In this document: piece by piece, positions 49,663 to 59,973 of the stretch
How the letters are laid out: the number at the start of each line of letters is the position of its first letter
Position numbering within the stretch: the first letter of the stretch is position 1
DNA from: Tenacibaculum haliotis
GTDB lineage: Bacteria > Bacteroidota > Bacteroidia > Flavobacteriales > Flavobacteriaceae
Assembly (NCBI RefSeq): GCF_025215075.1
Contig: NZ_JAOBTH010000028.1
Coordinates: 62,001-126,000 of the forward strand
DNA length: 64,000 bases
Direction of reading: 5' to 3'
Position numbers and translations under genes: made by a program
The notes under the pieces: model-generated
Database searches by the model: none
What the model was told of the DNA's origin: nothing
The model's input: only the letters and a program-made list of their open reading frames with translations

Positions 49663-52371
49663 TTGCGAACAAATCTAACTTACATACTTTTAATTTTCTA
49701 CCTTTTTTGCTTTCAATTAAGTGTAGCTCAAGATTTTGGTAAAACAACTATTAGCCCTCAAAAAGCTAAAAAAAAGTCGACTTTAAACATTTCAAAAGAC
49801 ACGTTGCCAAACTTAAAAGGAAAAGAACTGTTGAACTCAAAAAAAGATTCGATAGTTAACGACTCTATTAAACCTAAGGAGGTTATTGAAGGCATCATTA
49901 CTCATAATGCTGAAGATTACACCATTCAGAATGCAAAAAACAAAACGGTAACTTTATATAACAACGCTCAAGTACTTTATACTGATATCGATTTAAAATC
50001 AGGTATAATTGTACTCGATTATAAAAACAATACCGTTTATGCTAAAGGAATTAAGGATAGTTTAGGATATCATCAACGACCAGTATTTAAACAAGGTGGT
50101 CAAGAATCTGAACAAGACTCTATTTTATTTAATTTCAAAACAAAAAAAGCGTTAGTTTATGGCGTAAAAACGGTTCAGGGTGAAATTATAACTTATGCTG
50201 AAAAAACAAAACGTGTAAATGACTCTACCATATATATGCGTCGTTTGCGTTTTACAACTTCTCAAAAGAAAAGACCAGATTATTACATTCAAACCAACAA
50301 AGCTAAACTAGTTCCTGGTAAAAAAATAATTGTGGGTGGTAGTAATTTAGTCTTAGCAGATGTACCTACACCTGTGTATTTACCTTTTGCATATTTTCCG
50401 ATGACTAATAAAAGAACCTCGGGATTTATCATTCCATCTTATGGAGATAGTAATAGCCAAGGTTTCTTTTTACAAAACGGTGGATACTATTTTGCATTAA
50501 GTGATTATTTTGATTTAACTGTTTTAGCAGACATATATACGAATGGAAGTTGGGGGTTAAGAACGGATTCTAATTATTATGTTCGTTATAAATTTAGCGG
50601 AAACTTTAGTGTACGTTTTGAAGATGTAACTCGAGGAATTAGAGGATTGAGTGATTATAGTAAATCTTCTAATTTTAATATTAGATGGAGTCATAGTCAG
50701 GATACAAAATCGAGTCCGAATTCTCGTTTTTCTGCCTCTGTTAACCTAGGAAGTAGTACCTACTACAGACAATCTTTAAACGAATATAATAATGCTCAGT
50801 TTTTAACCAACACATTAAGTTCTTCAATTTCGTATTACAAAAAATTTGTAGGTATCCCTTTTAATATAAATGTTACGGCAACGCATTCCCAAAATACAAA
50901 CACCGAGCAAATAACTATGACACTGCCGTCTTTACAATTAAATATGGACCGTATTTATCCGTTTACAGGCAAAAATGGTGTTAAGAGAACTCCTATTCAA
51001 AAAATGGGATTAAACTATAGTATGCAAGGTAAATATCAAATAAATACTACTGATGATGAGTTTTTTACTGATAAGATGTTTCAGACTGCAAAAAAAGGGG
51101 TTCAACACAACTTAAGTACAAACACAAACATTAAAGCTTTTAAATACTTTACTTTATCGCCAAGTGTAAATTATAAAGAAGTTTGGTATTTTGATAAAAT
51201 TAATAAACGATACGACCCTGCTGCTCTAAACTCTAACGGTAATTTAGGTGCTGCTGTTAACGATACTATTAGTGGTTTTAATCGTTTTCACGAATATAAT
51301 TTTGGTGCATCATTATCTACAAACATTTACGGAACGTTTAACTTCAAGAAAGGAAGATTAAAGGCAATTAGACATACTATTAGACCTTCAATATCTTACG
51401 GGTACAGACCTAACTTTGCTCAAAACCACGATTTACAAGTACAACAAAATTCAGACCCTACCGATTTACTTACCTATTCTCCTTTTGCAGGTGGTATGTA
51501 TGGTACTCCTGGTAGCGGTATATCAAACTCTATTGGTATTTCTGTTAATAATGTTTTAGAAGCCAAAGTAGCTCCTAAAGATCCTGATAGTGATGAAGAA
51601 GATAAAAAAGTTACCATTCTGAATAACTTAAATTTCAGTACTAGCTACAATATTGCTGCTGATAGTTTACGATGGAGCCCTGTTAGTGCAAATGCTGGTA
51701 CTCGATTATTTAAAGATAAATTAGCTTTAAATGTAAACGCTAGCTTTGATCCTTATCAAGTAAATGACAAAGGACAAAGAATAAATCAATTTAACGCTAA
51801 TATTTTAAGGCTTACTCGTTTTGGCGTTACTGCCAACTATTCTTTATCAAGTAAAGACTTCGAAGCAAAAAAAGAAGGAGATAAAGATGCGTCTAAAAAC
51901 AAGGGGAATGGCGCACAAGATACTCCTGATGTATTTGGGCAGAATATGTCTACAACAAATGGATTTGCCAACCAACCTGGTAGCAAACAAAACAACAAAG
52001 AAAACGAAACTAAAGAAACCGAACTATACAAAGCTAAAATTCCCTGGACGTTAAATTTAGCTTATGCTATGAATTATACTGATAGCGGACTTGAAAGTAA
52101 TATCGGAAGTCATTCTTTAATGTTTAGCGGTGATGTAGAGTTATCACCAAAGTGGAAAGTTGGCTTTTCTTCTGGATATGATGTTAAAGACAATGCTTTT
52201 ACATACACAAGACTTTCTTTTTCGAGAGATTTAGACAGTTGGCGTTTAAATTTTAACTGGACTCCCTTTGGTATAAATTCTTCTTATAATTTCTTTATCG
52301 GTGTAAAATCATCTGTTTTAAGTGATTTAAAATGGGATAAAAACAAACCACCAGATAGAGTACTATTCTAA
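49663..52371 (+). CDS. lptD: LPS-assembly outer-membrane protein LptD
   Basis: Bacteroidota LptD (902 residues), the beta-barrel that inserts LPS into the outer leaflet with LptE. The start is a TTG at 49663 followed directly by a signal peptide (LTYILLIFYLFCFQLSVAQ); no in-frame ATG upstream is nearer. The periplasmic N-terminal jelly-roll (about 100-260) has the OstA-like strands (GIIVLDYKNNTVYAKGI, VPGKKIIVGGSNLVLADVP). The rest is a long barrel with many alternating aromatic strands ending in the C-terminal aromatic VLF. The lptF/G permease at the left edge and lpxD in this window belong to the same pathway. Confidence 0.93.
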   Translation: MRTNLTYILLIFYLFCFQLSVAQDFGKTTISPQKAKKKSTLNISKDTLPNLKGKELLNSKKDSIVNDSIKPKEVIEGIITHNAEDYTIQNAKNKTVTLYNNAQVLYTDIDLKSGIIVLDYKNNTVYAKGIKDSLGYHQRPVFKQGGQESEQDSILFNFKTKKALVYGVKTVQGEIITYAEKTKRVNDSTIYMRRLRFTTSQKKRPDYYIQTNKAKLVPGKKIIVGGSNLVLADVPTPVYLPFAYFPMTNKRTSGFIIPSYGDSNSQGFFLQNGGYYFALSDYFDLTVLADIYTNGSWGLRTDSNYYVRYKFSGNFSVRFEDVTRGIRGLSDYSKSSNFNIRWSHSQDTKSSPNSRFSASVNLGSSTYYRQSLNEYNNAQFLTNTLSSSISYYKKFVGIPFNINVTATHSQNTNTEQITMTLPSLQLNMDRIYPFTGKNGVKRTPIQKMGLNYSMQGKYQINTTDDEFFTDKMFQTAKKGVQHNLSTNTNIKAFKYFTLSPSVNYKEVWYFDKINKRYDPAALNSNGNLGAAVNDTISGFNRFHEYNFGASLSTNIYGTFNFKKGRLKAIRHTIRPSISYGYRPNFAQNHDLQVQQNSDPTDLLTYSPFAGGMYGTPGSGISNSIGISVNNVLEAKVAPKDPDSDEEDKKVTILNNLNFSTSYNIAADSLRWSPVSANAGTRLFKDKLALNVNASFDPYQVNDKGQRINQFNANILRLTRFGVTANYSLSSKDFEAKKEGDKDASKNKGNGAQDTPDVFGQNMSTTNGFANQPGSKQNNKENETKETELYKAKIPWTLNLAYAMNYTDSGLESNIGSHSLMFSGDVELSPKWKVGFSSGYDVKDNAFTYTRLSFSRDLDSWRLNFNWTPFGINSSYNFFIGVKSSVLSDLKWDKNKPPDRVLF

Positions 52372-52411
52372 TAATGAAGAATAATGAGTCAATTTTTAAT
52401 TTATTAATCAT

Positions 52412-52792
52412 ATGAAAAAAATTATAACAACAAGTAAAGCTCCTGCTCCTATTGGGCCTTATAATCAAGCAGTTTTAAGTGGCAATACACTATATACTTC
52501 TGGTCAAATTGCTTTAAATCCTGAAACTGGAGAATTAATTATGGACTCTATTGAAGCTGAAACAAAGCAGGTAATGAAAAATATGAAAGAAGTTTTAGCT
52601 GCTGCTGAAATGACTTTTGAAAACGTAGTTAAAACATCTATTTTCATTTCTGACATGCATAACTTTTCAAAAATAAATAGCGTTTATGCTGAGTATTTTA
52701 ATGAAGCTACTGCTCCTGCTAGAGAAACCGTAGAAGTTGCCAACTTACCAAAATTTGTAAATGTAGAGATTAGCATGATTGCAATTAAGTAG
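52412..52792 (+). CDS. RidA-family reactive-intermediate deaminase
   Basis: 126-residue YjgF/YER057c/UK114 protein. RidA hydrolyses reactive 2-aminoacrylate and related imines made by PLP enzymes. The family signature is APAPIGPYNQAVLSGNTLYTSG at the start (in parts, residues about 9-30), the conserved active-site arginine sits in APARETVEVANLPK (about 100-113) and the end is VEISMIAIK. It follows lptD after 40 bases and may be transcribed with it, though no functional link is apparent. Confidence 0.93.
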   Translation: MKKIITTSKAPAPIGPYNQAVLSGNTLYTSGQIALNPETGELIMDSIEAETKQVMKNMKEVLAAAEMTFENVVKTSIFISDMHNFSKINSVYAEYFNEATAPARETVEVANLPKFVNVEISMIAIK

Positions 52793-52840
52793 TTATTAGA
52801 ATTAAATCTAATATTTTTTACTAGCATTGATGTATACAAA

Positions 52841-53407
52841 ATGAACGAAATCAGAAAATTTATTGATAATATTTCTCCAATGAATGATTCTGACTGGGAA
52901 TTGTTCTCTTCAAAACTACAAGAAGTAAAATTAAATAAAAACACAATTTTATTGAAAGCTGGTAAAACTGAAAATTATTTATCTTTTATTTCTAAAGGAA
53001 TAATCCGACTATACATCCCAAAAGTTGAATCAGACTTAACTTTCGGTTTCCTATTTGACAATGAATTTGTTACTGCTTATGATTCATTCTTAACTCAAAG
53101 TCCGTCTGAATATCAAATAGAAACATTGACAGAAACTACCTTGTGGAAAATTTCGAACAAAGATTTACAAGAGGTTTATGACAAAACAAAGAATGGAAAT
53201 ATTATTGGACGAAAAATGGCTGAAAAAATGTTTTTAATAAAGTCTAAAAGAGAAATTTCCTTACTAAACAAAACAGCTGAAGAGCGATATTTAGATTTAT
53301 TTTCTGATAGACCAATATTATTACAGCAAATTCCTTTAAAATATATAGCCTCATATATCGGAGTTACTCCACAAGCATTAAGTAGAATTAGAAAACGCAT
53401 TACTTAA
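52841..53407 (+). CDS. Crp/Fnr-family transcription regulator
   Basis: 188-residue regulator. N-terminal cyclic-nucleotide-binding-like beta roll (FLEKGSI-type strands: NTILLKAGKTENYLSFISKGIIRLY, in parts) and a C-terminal helix-turn-helix (IPLKYIASYIGVTPQALSRIRKR, in parts, about 166-187). It is shorter than CRP and lacks the cysteine set of FNR, so the ligand is unknown. A DoxX-like membrane protein gene follows 61 bases later, a pairing often seen in Flavobacteriia. No clear -33/-7 promoter was seen upstream. Confidence 0.87.
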   Translation: MNEIRKFIDNISPMNDSDWELFSSKLQEVKLNKNTILLKAGKTENYLSFISKGIIRLYIPKVESDLTFGFLFDNEFVTAYDSFLTQSPSEYQIETLTETTLWKISNKDLQEVYDKTKNGNIIGRKMAEKMFLIKSKREISLLNKTAEERYLDLFSDRPILLQQIPLKYIASYIGVTPQALSRIRKRIT

Positions 53408-53468
53408 TTTGGGTTCATTTATTTCTTTTATTCTTTCCTGACATTTGTATTTCTAAAATCCGGAAAAC

Positions 53469-53921
53469 ATGAAACCTTTAAGTATCCTTATATTAACTTT
53501 TATAATATCTATTTTTACCAATAAATTTATAAAAAAAGAATATAACTTTGCACTATCAGCCAGAATAGCAATATCAATAATGTTATTATTTACGGCAATT
53601 GGACATTTTTATTTTACAAAAGGAATGTCAATGATGATACCTAAATTTATTCCTTTTAAAGAATTTATTATTTATTTAACAGGAATGTTTGAAATACTTT
53701 TAGCAATAGGTATATTAATTCCTAGATTTCAAATAATATCTGCGTGGTTACTAATTTTTTTTCTCCTATTAATGTTACCAGCTAATATATACGCTTCACT
53801 AAATAAGATAAATTACCAAAGAGGAACATTTGATGGAAATGGACTTATTTATTTGTGGTTTAGAATCCCTTTACAAATCCTTTTTATTGTATGGACATAT
53901 CTTAGCACAATTCGATTTTAA
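53469..53921 (+). CDS. DoxX-like membrane protein
   Basis: 150 residues, four predicted membrane helices (about 5-22, 33-52, 67-90, 93-112 and a last one near 130-146). The AIGHFYFTKGMSMMIPKFIP segment and LTGMFEILLAIGILIPRFQ are typical of DoxX/YphA-like proteins linked to thiosulfate:quinone or redox functions. The function here is unknown. It probably forms a two-gene unit with the Crp/Fnr regulator upstream. A terminator shared with mgsA follows. Confidence 0.75.
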   Translation: MKPLSILILTFIISIFTNKFIKKEYNFALSARIAISIMLLFTAIGHFYFTKGMSMMIPKFIPFKEFIIYLTGMFEILLAIGILIPRFQIISAWLLIFFLLLMLPANIYASLNKINYQRGTFDGNGLIYLWFRIPLQILFIVWTYLSTIRF

Positions 53922-53933
53922 TATTCAAAAAAA

Positions 53934-53970
53934 CTAAAAAAATCCACTTTTTAAAAGTGGATTTTTTTAG
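53934..53970. terminator. Bidirectional terminator between the DoxX-like gene and mgsA
   Basis: 18-bp inverted repeat CTAAAAAAATCCACTTTT / AAAAGTGGATTTTTTTAG; the stem centre AATCCACTTTT/AAAAGTGGATT is the likely folded part. Confidence 0.85.
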
Positions 53971-53971
53971 T

Positions 53972-54334
53972 TTATATCGCCTTCATTAATAATTCTGCTG
54001 TTGCAGGATTTGTTGCTAACGGAACATCATGTACATCACACAAACGTAACAACATCGTAATATCTGGCTCGTGTGGATGTTTCTCGTTCGGATCTCTAAA
54101 AAATAACACCATATTACATTTACCTTCAGCAACTCTTGCGGCTATTTGAGCATCACCTCCATAAGGACCAGATAAGAATTTAGTCACTTTAAAACCTGCT
54201 TTTTCAGCTTTAGAACCCGTAGTTCCTGTTGAAATTAATGCTATCTTTTTTTGAAGTAAAATAGTTTTATGTTCATTTAAAAACTGAACCATTTCAGCTT
54301 TCATTCCATCGTGTGCTATTATTGCTATTTCCAT
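53972..54334 (-). CDS. mgsA: Methylglyoxal synthase
   Basis: Converts dihydroxyacetone phosphate to methylglyoxal, a bypass used when phosphate is low or sugar phosphates accumulate. 120 residues. Motifs: IAIIAHDGMKAEMVQFLNEH (residues about 3-22 in parts), ISTGTTGSKAE (about 35-45), SGPYGGDAQIAARVAEG (about 54-70) with the catalytic aspartate, and FFRDPNEKHPHEPDI (about 78-92) with the catalytic histidine. It directly follows the first GAPDH gene, separated by a terminator, so it has its own promoter or relies on read-through. Confidence 0.94.
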   Translation of the reverse strand: MEIAIIAHDGMKAEMVQFLNEHKTILLQKKIALISTGTTGSKAEKAGFKVTKFLSGPYGGDAQIAARVAEGKCNMVLFFRDPNEKHPHEPDITMLLRLCDVHDVPLATNPATAELLMKAI

Positions 54335-54353
54335 ATTTATAAAATTAACTAAA

Positions 54354-54376
54354 AATTCCCGCTAATAGCGGGAATT
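54354..54376 (-). terminator. Terminator of the first GAPDH gene
   Basis: AATTCCCGCTA (54354-54364) / TAGCGGGAATT (54366-54376); the minus strand continues with TTTTTAG. Confidence 0.75.
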
Positions 54377-54401
54377 GATATTAAATTAAAATTATTATTT
54401 T

Positions 54402-55394
54402 TTATAAAGAAGCTGAATACTCCAGTAAATCAACAATTTTCGTTGCATACCCATATTCGTTGTCGTACCAAGAAATAACTTTAAAAAAGTTTTCATTTAA
54501 CTCTAAACTTGCATCAGCATCAACCACAGATGTTCTTGTTTCAGAAACAAAATCTTGAGAAACAACTTCATCTTCCGTATAACCAATAACACCTTTAAAT
54601 TCGTTTTCTGAAGCAGCTTTAAAAGTTGCCATAATTTCTTTTAATGATGTTGCTTTTGCTGTCTTAAATGTTAAATCTACTAAAGAAACATCAGCTACAG
54701 GAACTCTTACAGCCATTCCTGTTAATTTCCCTAACATTTCAGGAATTACTTTGGTTACCGCCTTTGCAGCTCCCGTTGAAGTAGGAATAATGTTATTCAC
54801 TACAGAACGCCCTCTTCTCCATTTTTTATTAGGTCCATCAACGGTATTTTGTGTTGATGTTGCCGCATGCACAGTTGTCATTAAACCTTCCGTCATTCCG
54901 TAAGTATCATTAATAACTTTTACCAATGGCGCCAAACAATTTGTGGTACAAGAAGCATTAGAGATAACAGCTTCGTTTGCTGTTAATTCTTTATGATTTA
55001 CACCCATCACATACATTTTAGCATCTTTAGAAGGTGCTGAAATAATTACTTTTTTAGCACCGCCTTTAATATGTAAGGCAGCTTTATCTTGATTTGTAAA
55101 AAAACCTGTTGATTCTATAATATACTCAGCTTCTACTTCATTCCATTTTAAATTCTCAGGATTTCTATCCGCAGTAACTCTAATTTCTTTTCCGTTTACA
55201 ACTAAGTTTCCGTCTTTTACTTTTACATCACCATCAAAACGACCGTGAACAGAATCATACTTTAATAAATATGCTAAATAATCTACATCTAACAAATCGT
55301 TAATTCCTACAACTTCTATATTTGTTCTATTGATTGCTGAACGGAAAGCTAGTCTACCTATCCTTCCAAACCCATTAATTCCTATCTTGATCAT
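54402..55394 (-). CDS. gapA: Type I glyceraldehyde-3-phosphate dehydrogenase, paralogue 1
   Basis: Tetrameric glycolytic enzyme, 330 residues. NAD-binding start [20 protein letters not shown], with the NDLLD sequence (about 31-35) favouring NAD over NADP. The catalytic [13 protein letters not shown] (C near 148) and the histidine region [12 protein letters not shown] are intact. The S-loop segment reads [16 protein letters not shown], versus [16 protein letters not shown] in its tandem neighbour. The gene has its own -7 box (TATATTTG, minus strand 55469-55476) and a leader hairpin, and ends in a terminator. Confidence 0.94.
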   Translation of the reverse strand: MIKIGINGFGRIGRLAFRSAINRTNIEVVGINDLLDVDYLAYLLKYDSVHGRFDGDVKVKDGNLVVNGKEIRVTADRNPENLKWNEVEAEYIIESTGFFTNQDKAALHIKGGAKKVIISAPSKDAKMYVMGVNHKELTANEAVISNASCTTNCLAPLVKVINDTYGMTEGLMTTVHAATSTQNTVDGPNKKWRRGRSVVNNIIPTSTGAAKAVTKVIPEMLGKLTGMAVRVPVADVSLVDLTFKTAKATSLKEIMATFKAASENEFKGVIGYTEDEVVSQDFVSETRTSVVDADASLELNENFFKVISWYDNEYGYATKIVDLLEYSASL

Positions 55395-55429
55395 TTTCTT
55401 TATATTTTGAATACTATTAGTCGTTTTTC

Positions 55430-55454
55430 TTAGAAAAACTTAAACTTTTTCTAA
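55430..55454 (-). other. 5' leader hairpin of gapA
   Basis: TTAGAAAAA ... TTTTTCTAA, a 9-bp A/U stem with a 7-base loop in the roughly 65-base leader predicted from the -7 box at 55469-55476. Confidence 0.35.
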
Positions 55455-55468
55455 AAAAAGGAGGACTA

Positions 55469-55476
55469 CAAATATA
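55469..55476 (-). promoter_or_regulatory. -7 element of gapA
   Basis: Reads TATATTTG on the minus strand (TAnnTTTG), 75 bases before the ATG. The -33 partner is weak. Confidence 0.5.
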
Positions 55477-55495
55477 AAAATTATCGCAATAAAAA

Positions 55496-55524
55496 AACCT
55501 GATAATCATTAAAACTATCAGGTT
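55496..55524 (-). terminator. Terminator of the second GAPDH gene
   Basis: AACCTGATA / TATCAGGTT 9-bp stem, followed on the minus strand by seven T; it separates the pfkA-gap unit from gapA. Confidence 0.8.
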
Positions 55525-55547
55525 GTGTTCTTCAAATAAATAAGTAT

Positions 55548-56558
<1,011 letters not shown>

Positions 56559-56562
56559 CTAT

Positions 56563-57546
56563 TTATGTAGTCATGATATCGGAGACTCTTAATAACTCGA
56601 TATCAATACTATCTTGTCCTTTAATTGCTTTTTCTAAATCGGTAGCAACTACCTTATTATTTTGTAAACCAACCATTAAATTTGTTTGATTATCTAATAA
56701 AAGCTCTACAGCTTTTACTCCTAATCTACTTGCTAAAACTCTATCAAAACAAGTAGGTGAACCTCCTCTTTGCATGTGTCCTAAAACCGAAACTCTTACT
56801 TCATATTCAGGTAAGTTTTTTTCTACATAATCAGCCAATTCAAAAACGTTTTTCCCTGTCTTATCGCCTTCAGACACTACAACGATACTTGAAGATTTTC
56901 CGGTTCGTCGGCTTTTCTTCAAAGATTCTAACATTCTTTCTAATCCTAAGTTTTCTTCTGGTATCAGTATTTCTTCCGCTCCAGCTCCTACACCTGCGTT
57001 TAAGGCGATGAAACCTGCATCACGCCCCATTACCTCAACAAAGAACAATCGATTGTGTGATGATGCGGTATCTCTAATTTTATCAATTGCTTCAACCGCC
57101 GTATTTAATGCTGTGTCGTAACCTATTGTGTGCGTGGTACCAGAAATATCATTATCTATTGTACCTGGTATGCCTATAATAGGAAAATTAAATTCCTTAT
57201 TAAACACAACACCTCCTGTAAAAGAACCGTCTCCTCCAATTACAACTAAAGCGTCCACTTTATGTTCTTTTAAATTTTCATATGCTTTTAGTCGACCTTC
57301 TTTAGTTCTGAAATCTTTTGATCTTGCAGATTTTAATATGGTACCGCCTTTATTGATAATATTATTTACACTACGTGCTGTAAACGGAACTAAATCGCCT
57401 TCTATTAAACCTTGATAACCTCTGTAAATTCCCATGCATTCAGTACGATAGTAAGCACATGCTCTTACCACCGATCTAATTGCCGCGTTCATGCCAGGAG
57501 AATCCCCTCCTGAAGTCATGACTGCTATTTTTTTTATTTTTCCCAT
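56563..57546 (-). CDS. pfkA: ATP-dependent 6-phosphofructokinase
   Basis: Phosphorylates fructose 6-phosphate, the product of the NagB step encoded upstream. I place the start at 57546 (MGKIKKIAVMTSGGD) rather than the ATG 24 bases upstream because a -7 box (TAAATTTG, 57558-57565) overlaps the longer version. Catalytic and ligand motifs: TSGGDSPGMNAA, VVIGGDGSFTGG, GIPGTIDNDISGT with the catalytic Asp, MGRDAGFIALNAG, and GHMQRGGSPT. 327 residues, bacterial PfkA type. The gap2 start follows 22 bases later. Confidence 0.95.
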   Translation of the reverse strand: MGKIKKIAVMTSGGDSPGMNAAIRSVVRACAYYRTECMGIYRGYQGLIEGDLVPFTARSVNNIINKGGTILKSARSKDFRTKEGRLKAYENLKEHKVDALVVIGGDGSFTGGVVFNKEFNFPIIGIPGTIDNDISGTTHTIGYDTALNTAVEAIDKIRDTASSHNRLFFVEVMGRDAGFIALNAGVGAGAEEILIPEENLGLERMLESLKKSRRTGKSSSIVVVSEGDKTGKNVFELADYVEKNLPEYEVRVSVLGHMQRGGSPTCFDRVLASRLGVKAVELLLDNQTNLMVGLQNNKVVATDLEKAIKGQDSIDIELLRVSDIMTT

Positions 57547-57557
57547 AAGATGAATAT

Positions 57558-57591
57558 CAAATTTACTCATTTTAAATCATTTTAAATACAA
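57558..57591 (-). promoter_or_regulatory. Promoter of pfkA-gap2
   Basis: On the minus strand TTG (57589-57591), 23-base spacer, TAAATTTG (57558-57565). A complete -33/-7 pair, so pfkA-gap2 can be expressed independently of the GlcNAc genes. Confidence 0.6.
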
Positions 57592-57615
57592 AGGATTGTT
57601 ATCAAAAAGCATTAA

Positions 57616-58494
57616 TTATGCTAACTTTTTTAAAAAAGAATTTTCTTTTTTTATCGCTTCAATAAATGCTATTAATGGTCTTCTTATAAATTTTTCTGGC
57701 ACTTTTATTTTTCGTTTTTCTAATACCTCGTTAATTATTTCTCTTGCATGATACCCTATAGACCCTATAAAATACAGCGGTGTTTCTGTTAATTCTTCTT
57801 TATACTTAAGTAGTTGTTTATCTATAAATTCTGATATACAATTGGTTATTATATTCTTAGCATACGGGTGTTCTATATTCTCAAATAAAAATCGAGCATA
57901 TTTCGCTAAATATTTATTAGGCATTTTAGATCCGTATAACTTAGAAAGTACTTTATCATTATTTAAATTAAATTCTTTCTCTAACGAAAATTTTAAATCT
58001 TCAGGAAGTTCTTGATAATAATAGGCTCTTAAAACTTCTTTTCCTAAATGATTTCCGCTTCCTTCATCCATTAAAACATAGCCCATTGCTTTTACTTTTT
58101 GAACTATTTCTTTTCCATTAAAAAAACAACAATTAGAGCCCGTACCTAAAATAGCAACAACCGATGGTTTTTGAGATGCAGACAAAACTGCTAACATTAA
58201 ATCTTCTTTAACAACTATTTTTGACAAACTAGGGAAAAAGTTCTCGAACACTTTTTTTACTTTTCTTTCGGCTTTTATGTTATTGCAACCTGCACCAAAA
58301 AAAAAGACAGCGGTTATATTATTTTTATACTCATTTAATTCTTTACTATTAGTAAGAATATCATGAATACTTTTCTTCTTTAAAACAGAAGGGTTTACGC
58401 CTGCTGTTCTTAACCTTGTGATAACCCTATTATTTACAAGTTCATACAAAAACCAATCACATTTTGTAGACCCACTGTCTGCTATTAAAATCAC
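57616..58494 (-). CDS. BadF/BadG-type N-acetylglucosamine kinase-like protein
   Basis: ASKHA-fold kinase, 292 residues, of the group used in Bacteroidota for GlcNAc phosphorylation (NagK-like). The phosphate-1 motif is ILIADSGSTKCDW (residues 2-14), the glycine-rich GTGSNCCFFNG (about 116-126) forms the ATP/sugar site, and EGSGNHLGKE (about 144-153) the next loop. GlcNAc is inferred from the neighbours (GH20 hexosaminidase, NagB fusion); BadF relatives also act on other sugars. Start is 1 base after the LacI-type gene stop, so it is in the same operon. Confidence 0.85.
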   Translation of the reverse strand: MILIADSGSTKCDWFLYELVNNRVITRLRTAGVNPSVLKKKSIHDILTNSKELNEYKNNITAVFFFGAGCNNIKAERKVKKVFENFFPSLSKIVVKEDLMLAVLSASQKPSVVAILGTGSNCCFFNGKEIVQKVKAMGYVLMDEGSGNHLGKEVLRAYYYQELPEDLKFSLEKEFNLNNDKVLSKLYGSKMPNKYLAKYARFLFENIEHPYAKNIITNCISEFIDKQLLKYKEELTETPLYFIGSIGYHAREIINEVLEKRKIKVPEKFIRRPLIAFIEAIKKENSFLKKLA

Positions 58495-58495
58495 G

Positions 58496-59074
58496 TTAAG
58501 AAGCTTTTAATTGTACATTATTCTGTCTTATTCTAACGATTAAATCGTTTACTATTTTCTTACCATATTTCGTTGTAAACTCTATAGTATCCTCGGTGAT
58601 AACGTTTTTCTTATTTACAATCGTAAAAGGAGTATTACTTTTTGAAATATTATAGTAACTTTTATTACCATCTAAATATTTTTCAGAAAAAAATGAAGTG
58701 CACACAATTAATCCGTCTATAATATCTTCTGACAATAACTTAATATAATTTACTTCTTTATTAGGATTATTACAAGTTTGATATATCATAACTCGATGAC
58801 TATTTTCACTTGTTTCTTCTGTTATTCCGTTTACCAAATTGTAAAAAAAATCGTTTCGAAAATCAGGAATAATAACACCTATTATAAAGTTTTTTTTCTT
58901 CTTTAAATTCCGCGCAAAAAAATTAGGCGTATAATTTAATGCAGTTGCTATTTTAATAATCTTCTCTTTAGTTACACTACTAATTTCATGACTATCATTT
59001 AAGGCTTTTGAAACTGTTGATATTGAAAATCCTGTTTCTAAAGCTATATTTTTAAGTGTTATTGTGTTTTGCAT
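58496..59074 (-). CDS. Truncated LacI-family regulator
   Basis: LacI-type DNA-binding head: the helix-turn-helix TLKNIALETGFSISTVSKALN (in parts, 5-25) and hinge NYTPNFFARNL are intact, followed by the first part of the sugar-binding domain (IIGVIIPDFRNDFFYNLVNGI, YQTCNNPNKEVNYIKLL). At 192 residues it is only a little over half the roughly 340 of the family; the C-terminal subdomain is missing. The last 30 residues (KYGKKIVNDLIVRIRQNNVQ) look like a repressor's last helix, which suggests an internal deletion rather than a simple stop. It may still bind DNA but probably cannot sense a sugar. Neighbours abut within 2 bases. Confidence 0.75.
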   Translation of the reverse strand: MQNTITLKNIALETGFSISTVSKALNDSHEISSVTKEKIIKIATALNYTPNFFARNLKKKKNFIIGVIIPDFRNDFFYNLVNGITEETSENSHRVMIYQTCNNPNKEVNYIKLLSEDIIDGLIVCTSFFSEKYLDGNKSYYNISKSNTPFTIVNKKNVITEDTIEFTTKYGKKIVNDLIVRIRQNNVQLKAS

Positions 59075-59076
59075 TT

Positions 59077-59973
59077 TTAAAAAGATTTTCCGCTTATTTG
59101 AGTATAAAAAGATTCAAAACAACCTCTATCAGACATTGTAATAAAACATTGTTTCTTTTCTAAACCTCCAAAAGTTATATTAGTAGGCTTTTTTCCTTTA
59201 AGAGATATCTCTTCTAACAATACAGCTTTTGGCGACAATATGACTACGGTTCCTTTACCGTACCTACAAACATATAGGTTACCTAAACTGTCACAACGCA
59301 TACCATCTAAACCAAAATCAATAAAATTTTTAAATAATTTTTTATTTTTAATAGTACCATCTTTATTAATATCATATACCCAAATTTTCTTTTGATGAGA
59401 TTCATTAACATATAATTTTGTTCCTGATGGGTTTACTTCTATACCATTTGTTGTTCCCATATTTTGTTCAAGTAATACCATTTTTTCATTAATCACCATC
59501 CATAAATTCCCTGTATTATCTGACCAATTAGGATCACTTAAATATATAATTCCTGAAGGAGATATTGTTAAATCATTAGGCTGATTCATCTCTTTATTAT
59601 GAGCATAAATATTTGGTACTATTGAGTTTTTTTTAACAATTAGCACATTATGATTAACATAATCAGCTATGTACATATTATCTTCTTTATCAAATCGGAT
59701 TCCATTACCAATACTATTTTTAGGAAGCGTAATGTATGAGATTGAATTACCTTTTTCATCTACTCTACCTATTGTACCTTCTTTATCAAAATTCACAGCA
59801 TAAAGACTCCCTTTACTATCAACCGCAGGTCCTTCAATACCTTTGGTAAATAAATGTTCTTCTGTAAAATCGAATGCCACATAATAATTCTCTTTTTTAC
59901 ATGAAAAGAATAGAAATATCATACATGTGAAATAATAAAATAATCTTTTTGTTGTTACTTTTATTCTACTCAT
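59077..59973 (-). CDS. SMP-30/gluconolactonase-like beta-propeller lipoprotein
   Basis: 298 residues with a lipoprotein signal (FTCMIFLFFSCKKEN; the second Cys is the likely lipidation site). Six-bladed propeller repeats follow: GPAVDSKGSLYAVNFDKEGT, IRFDKEDNMYIADYVNHNV, LTISPSGIIYLSDPNWSD, IEVNPSGTKLYVNESHQKKI and DGMRCDSLGNLYVCRYGKGT (each 18-20 residues). The conserved D in LYLSDP-like sites may hold the metal. The substrate is unknown; in this GlcNAc cluster a lactone hydrolase or sugar-binding role is possible. Its start overlaps the hexosaminidase stop by 8 bases. Confidence 0.8.
   Translation of the reverse strand: MSRIKVTTKRLFYYFTCMIFLFFSCKKENYYVAFDFTEEHLFTKGIEGPAVDSKGSLYAVNFDKEGTIGRVDEKGNSISYITLPKNSIGNGIRFDKEDNMYIADYVNHNVLIVKKNSIVPNIYAHNKEMNQPNDLTISPSGIIYLSDPNWSDNTGNLWMVINEKMVLLEQNMGTTNGIEVNPSGTKLYVNESHQKKIWVYDINKDGTIKNKKLFKNFIDFGLDGMRCDSLGNLYVCRYGKGTVVILSPKAVLLEEISLKGKKPTNITFGGLEKKQCFITMSDRGCFESFYTQISGKSF

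Noticed and set aside
58496..58600. Frameshift joining the LacI gene to the following kinase
   Set aside because: The kinase begins 1 base after the LacI stop with its own intact phosphate motif, so the LacI C-terminus is deleted, not shifted into it.
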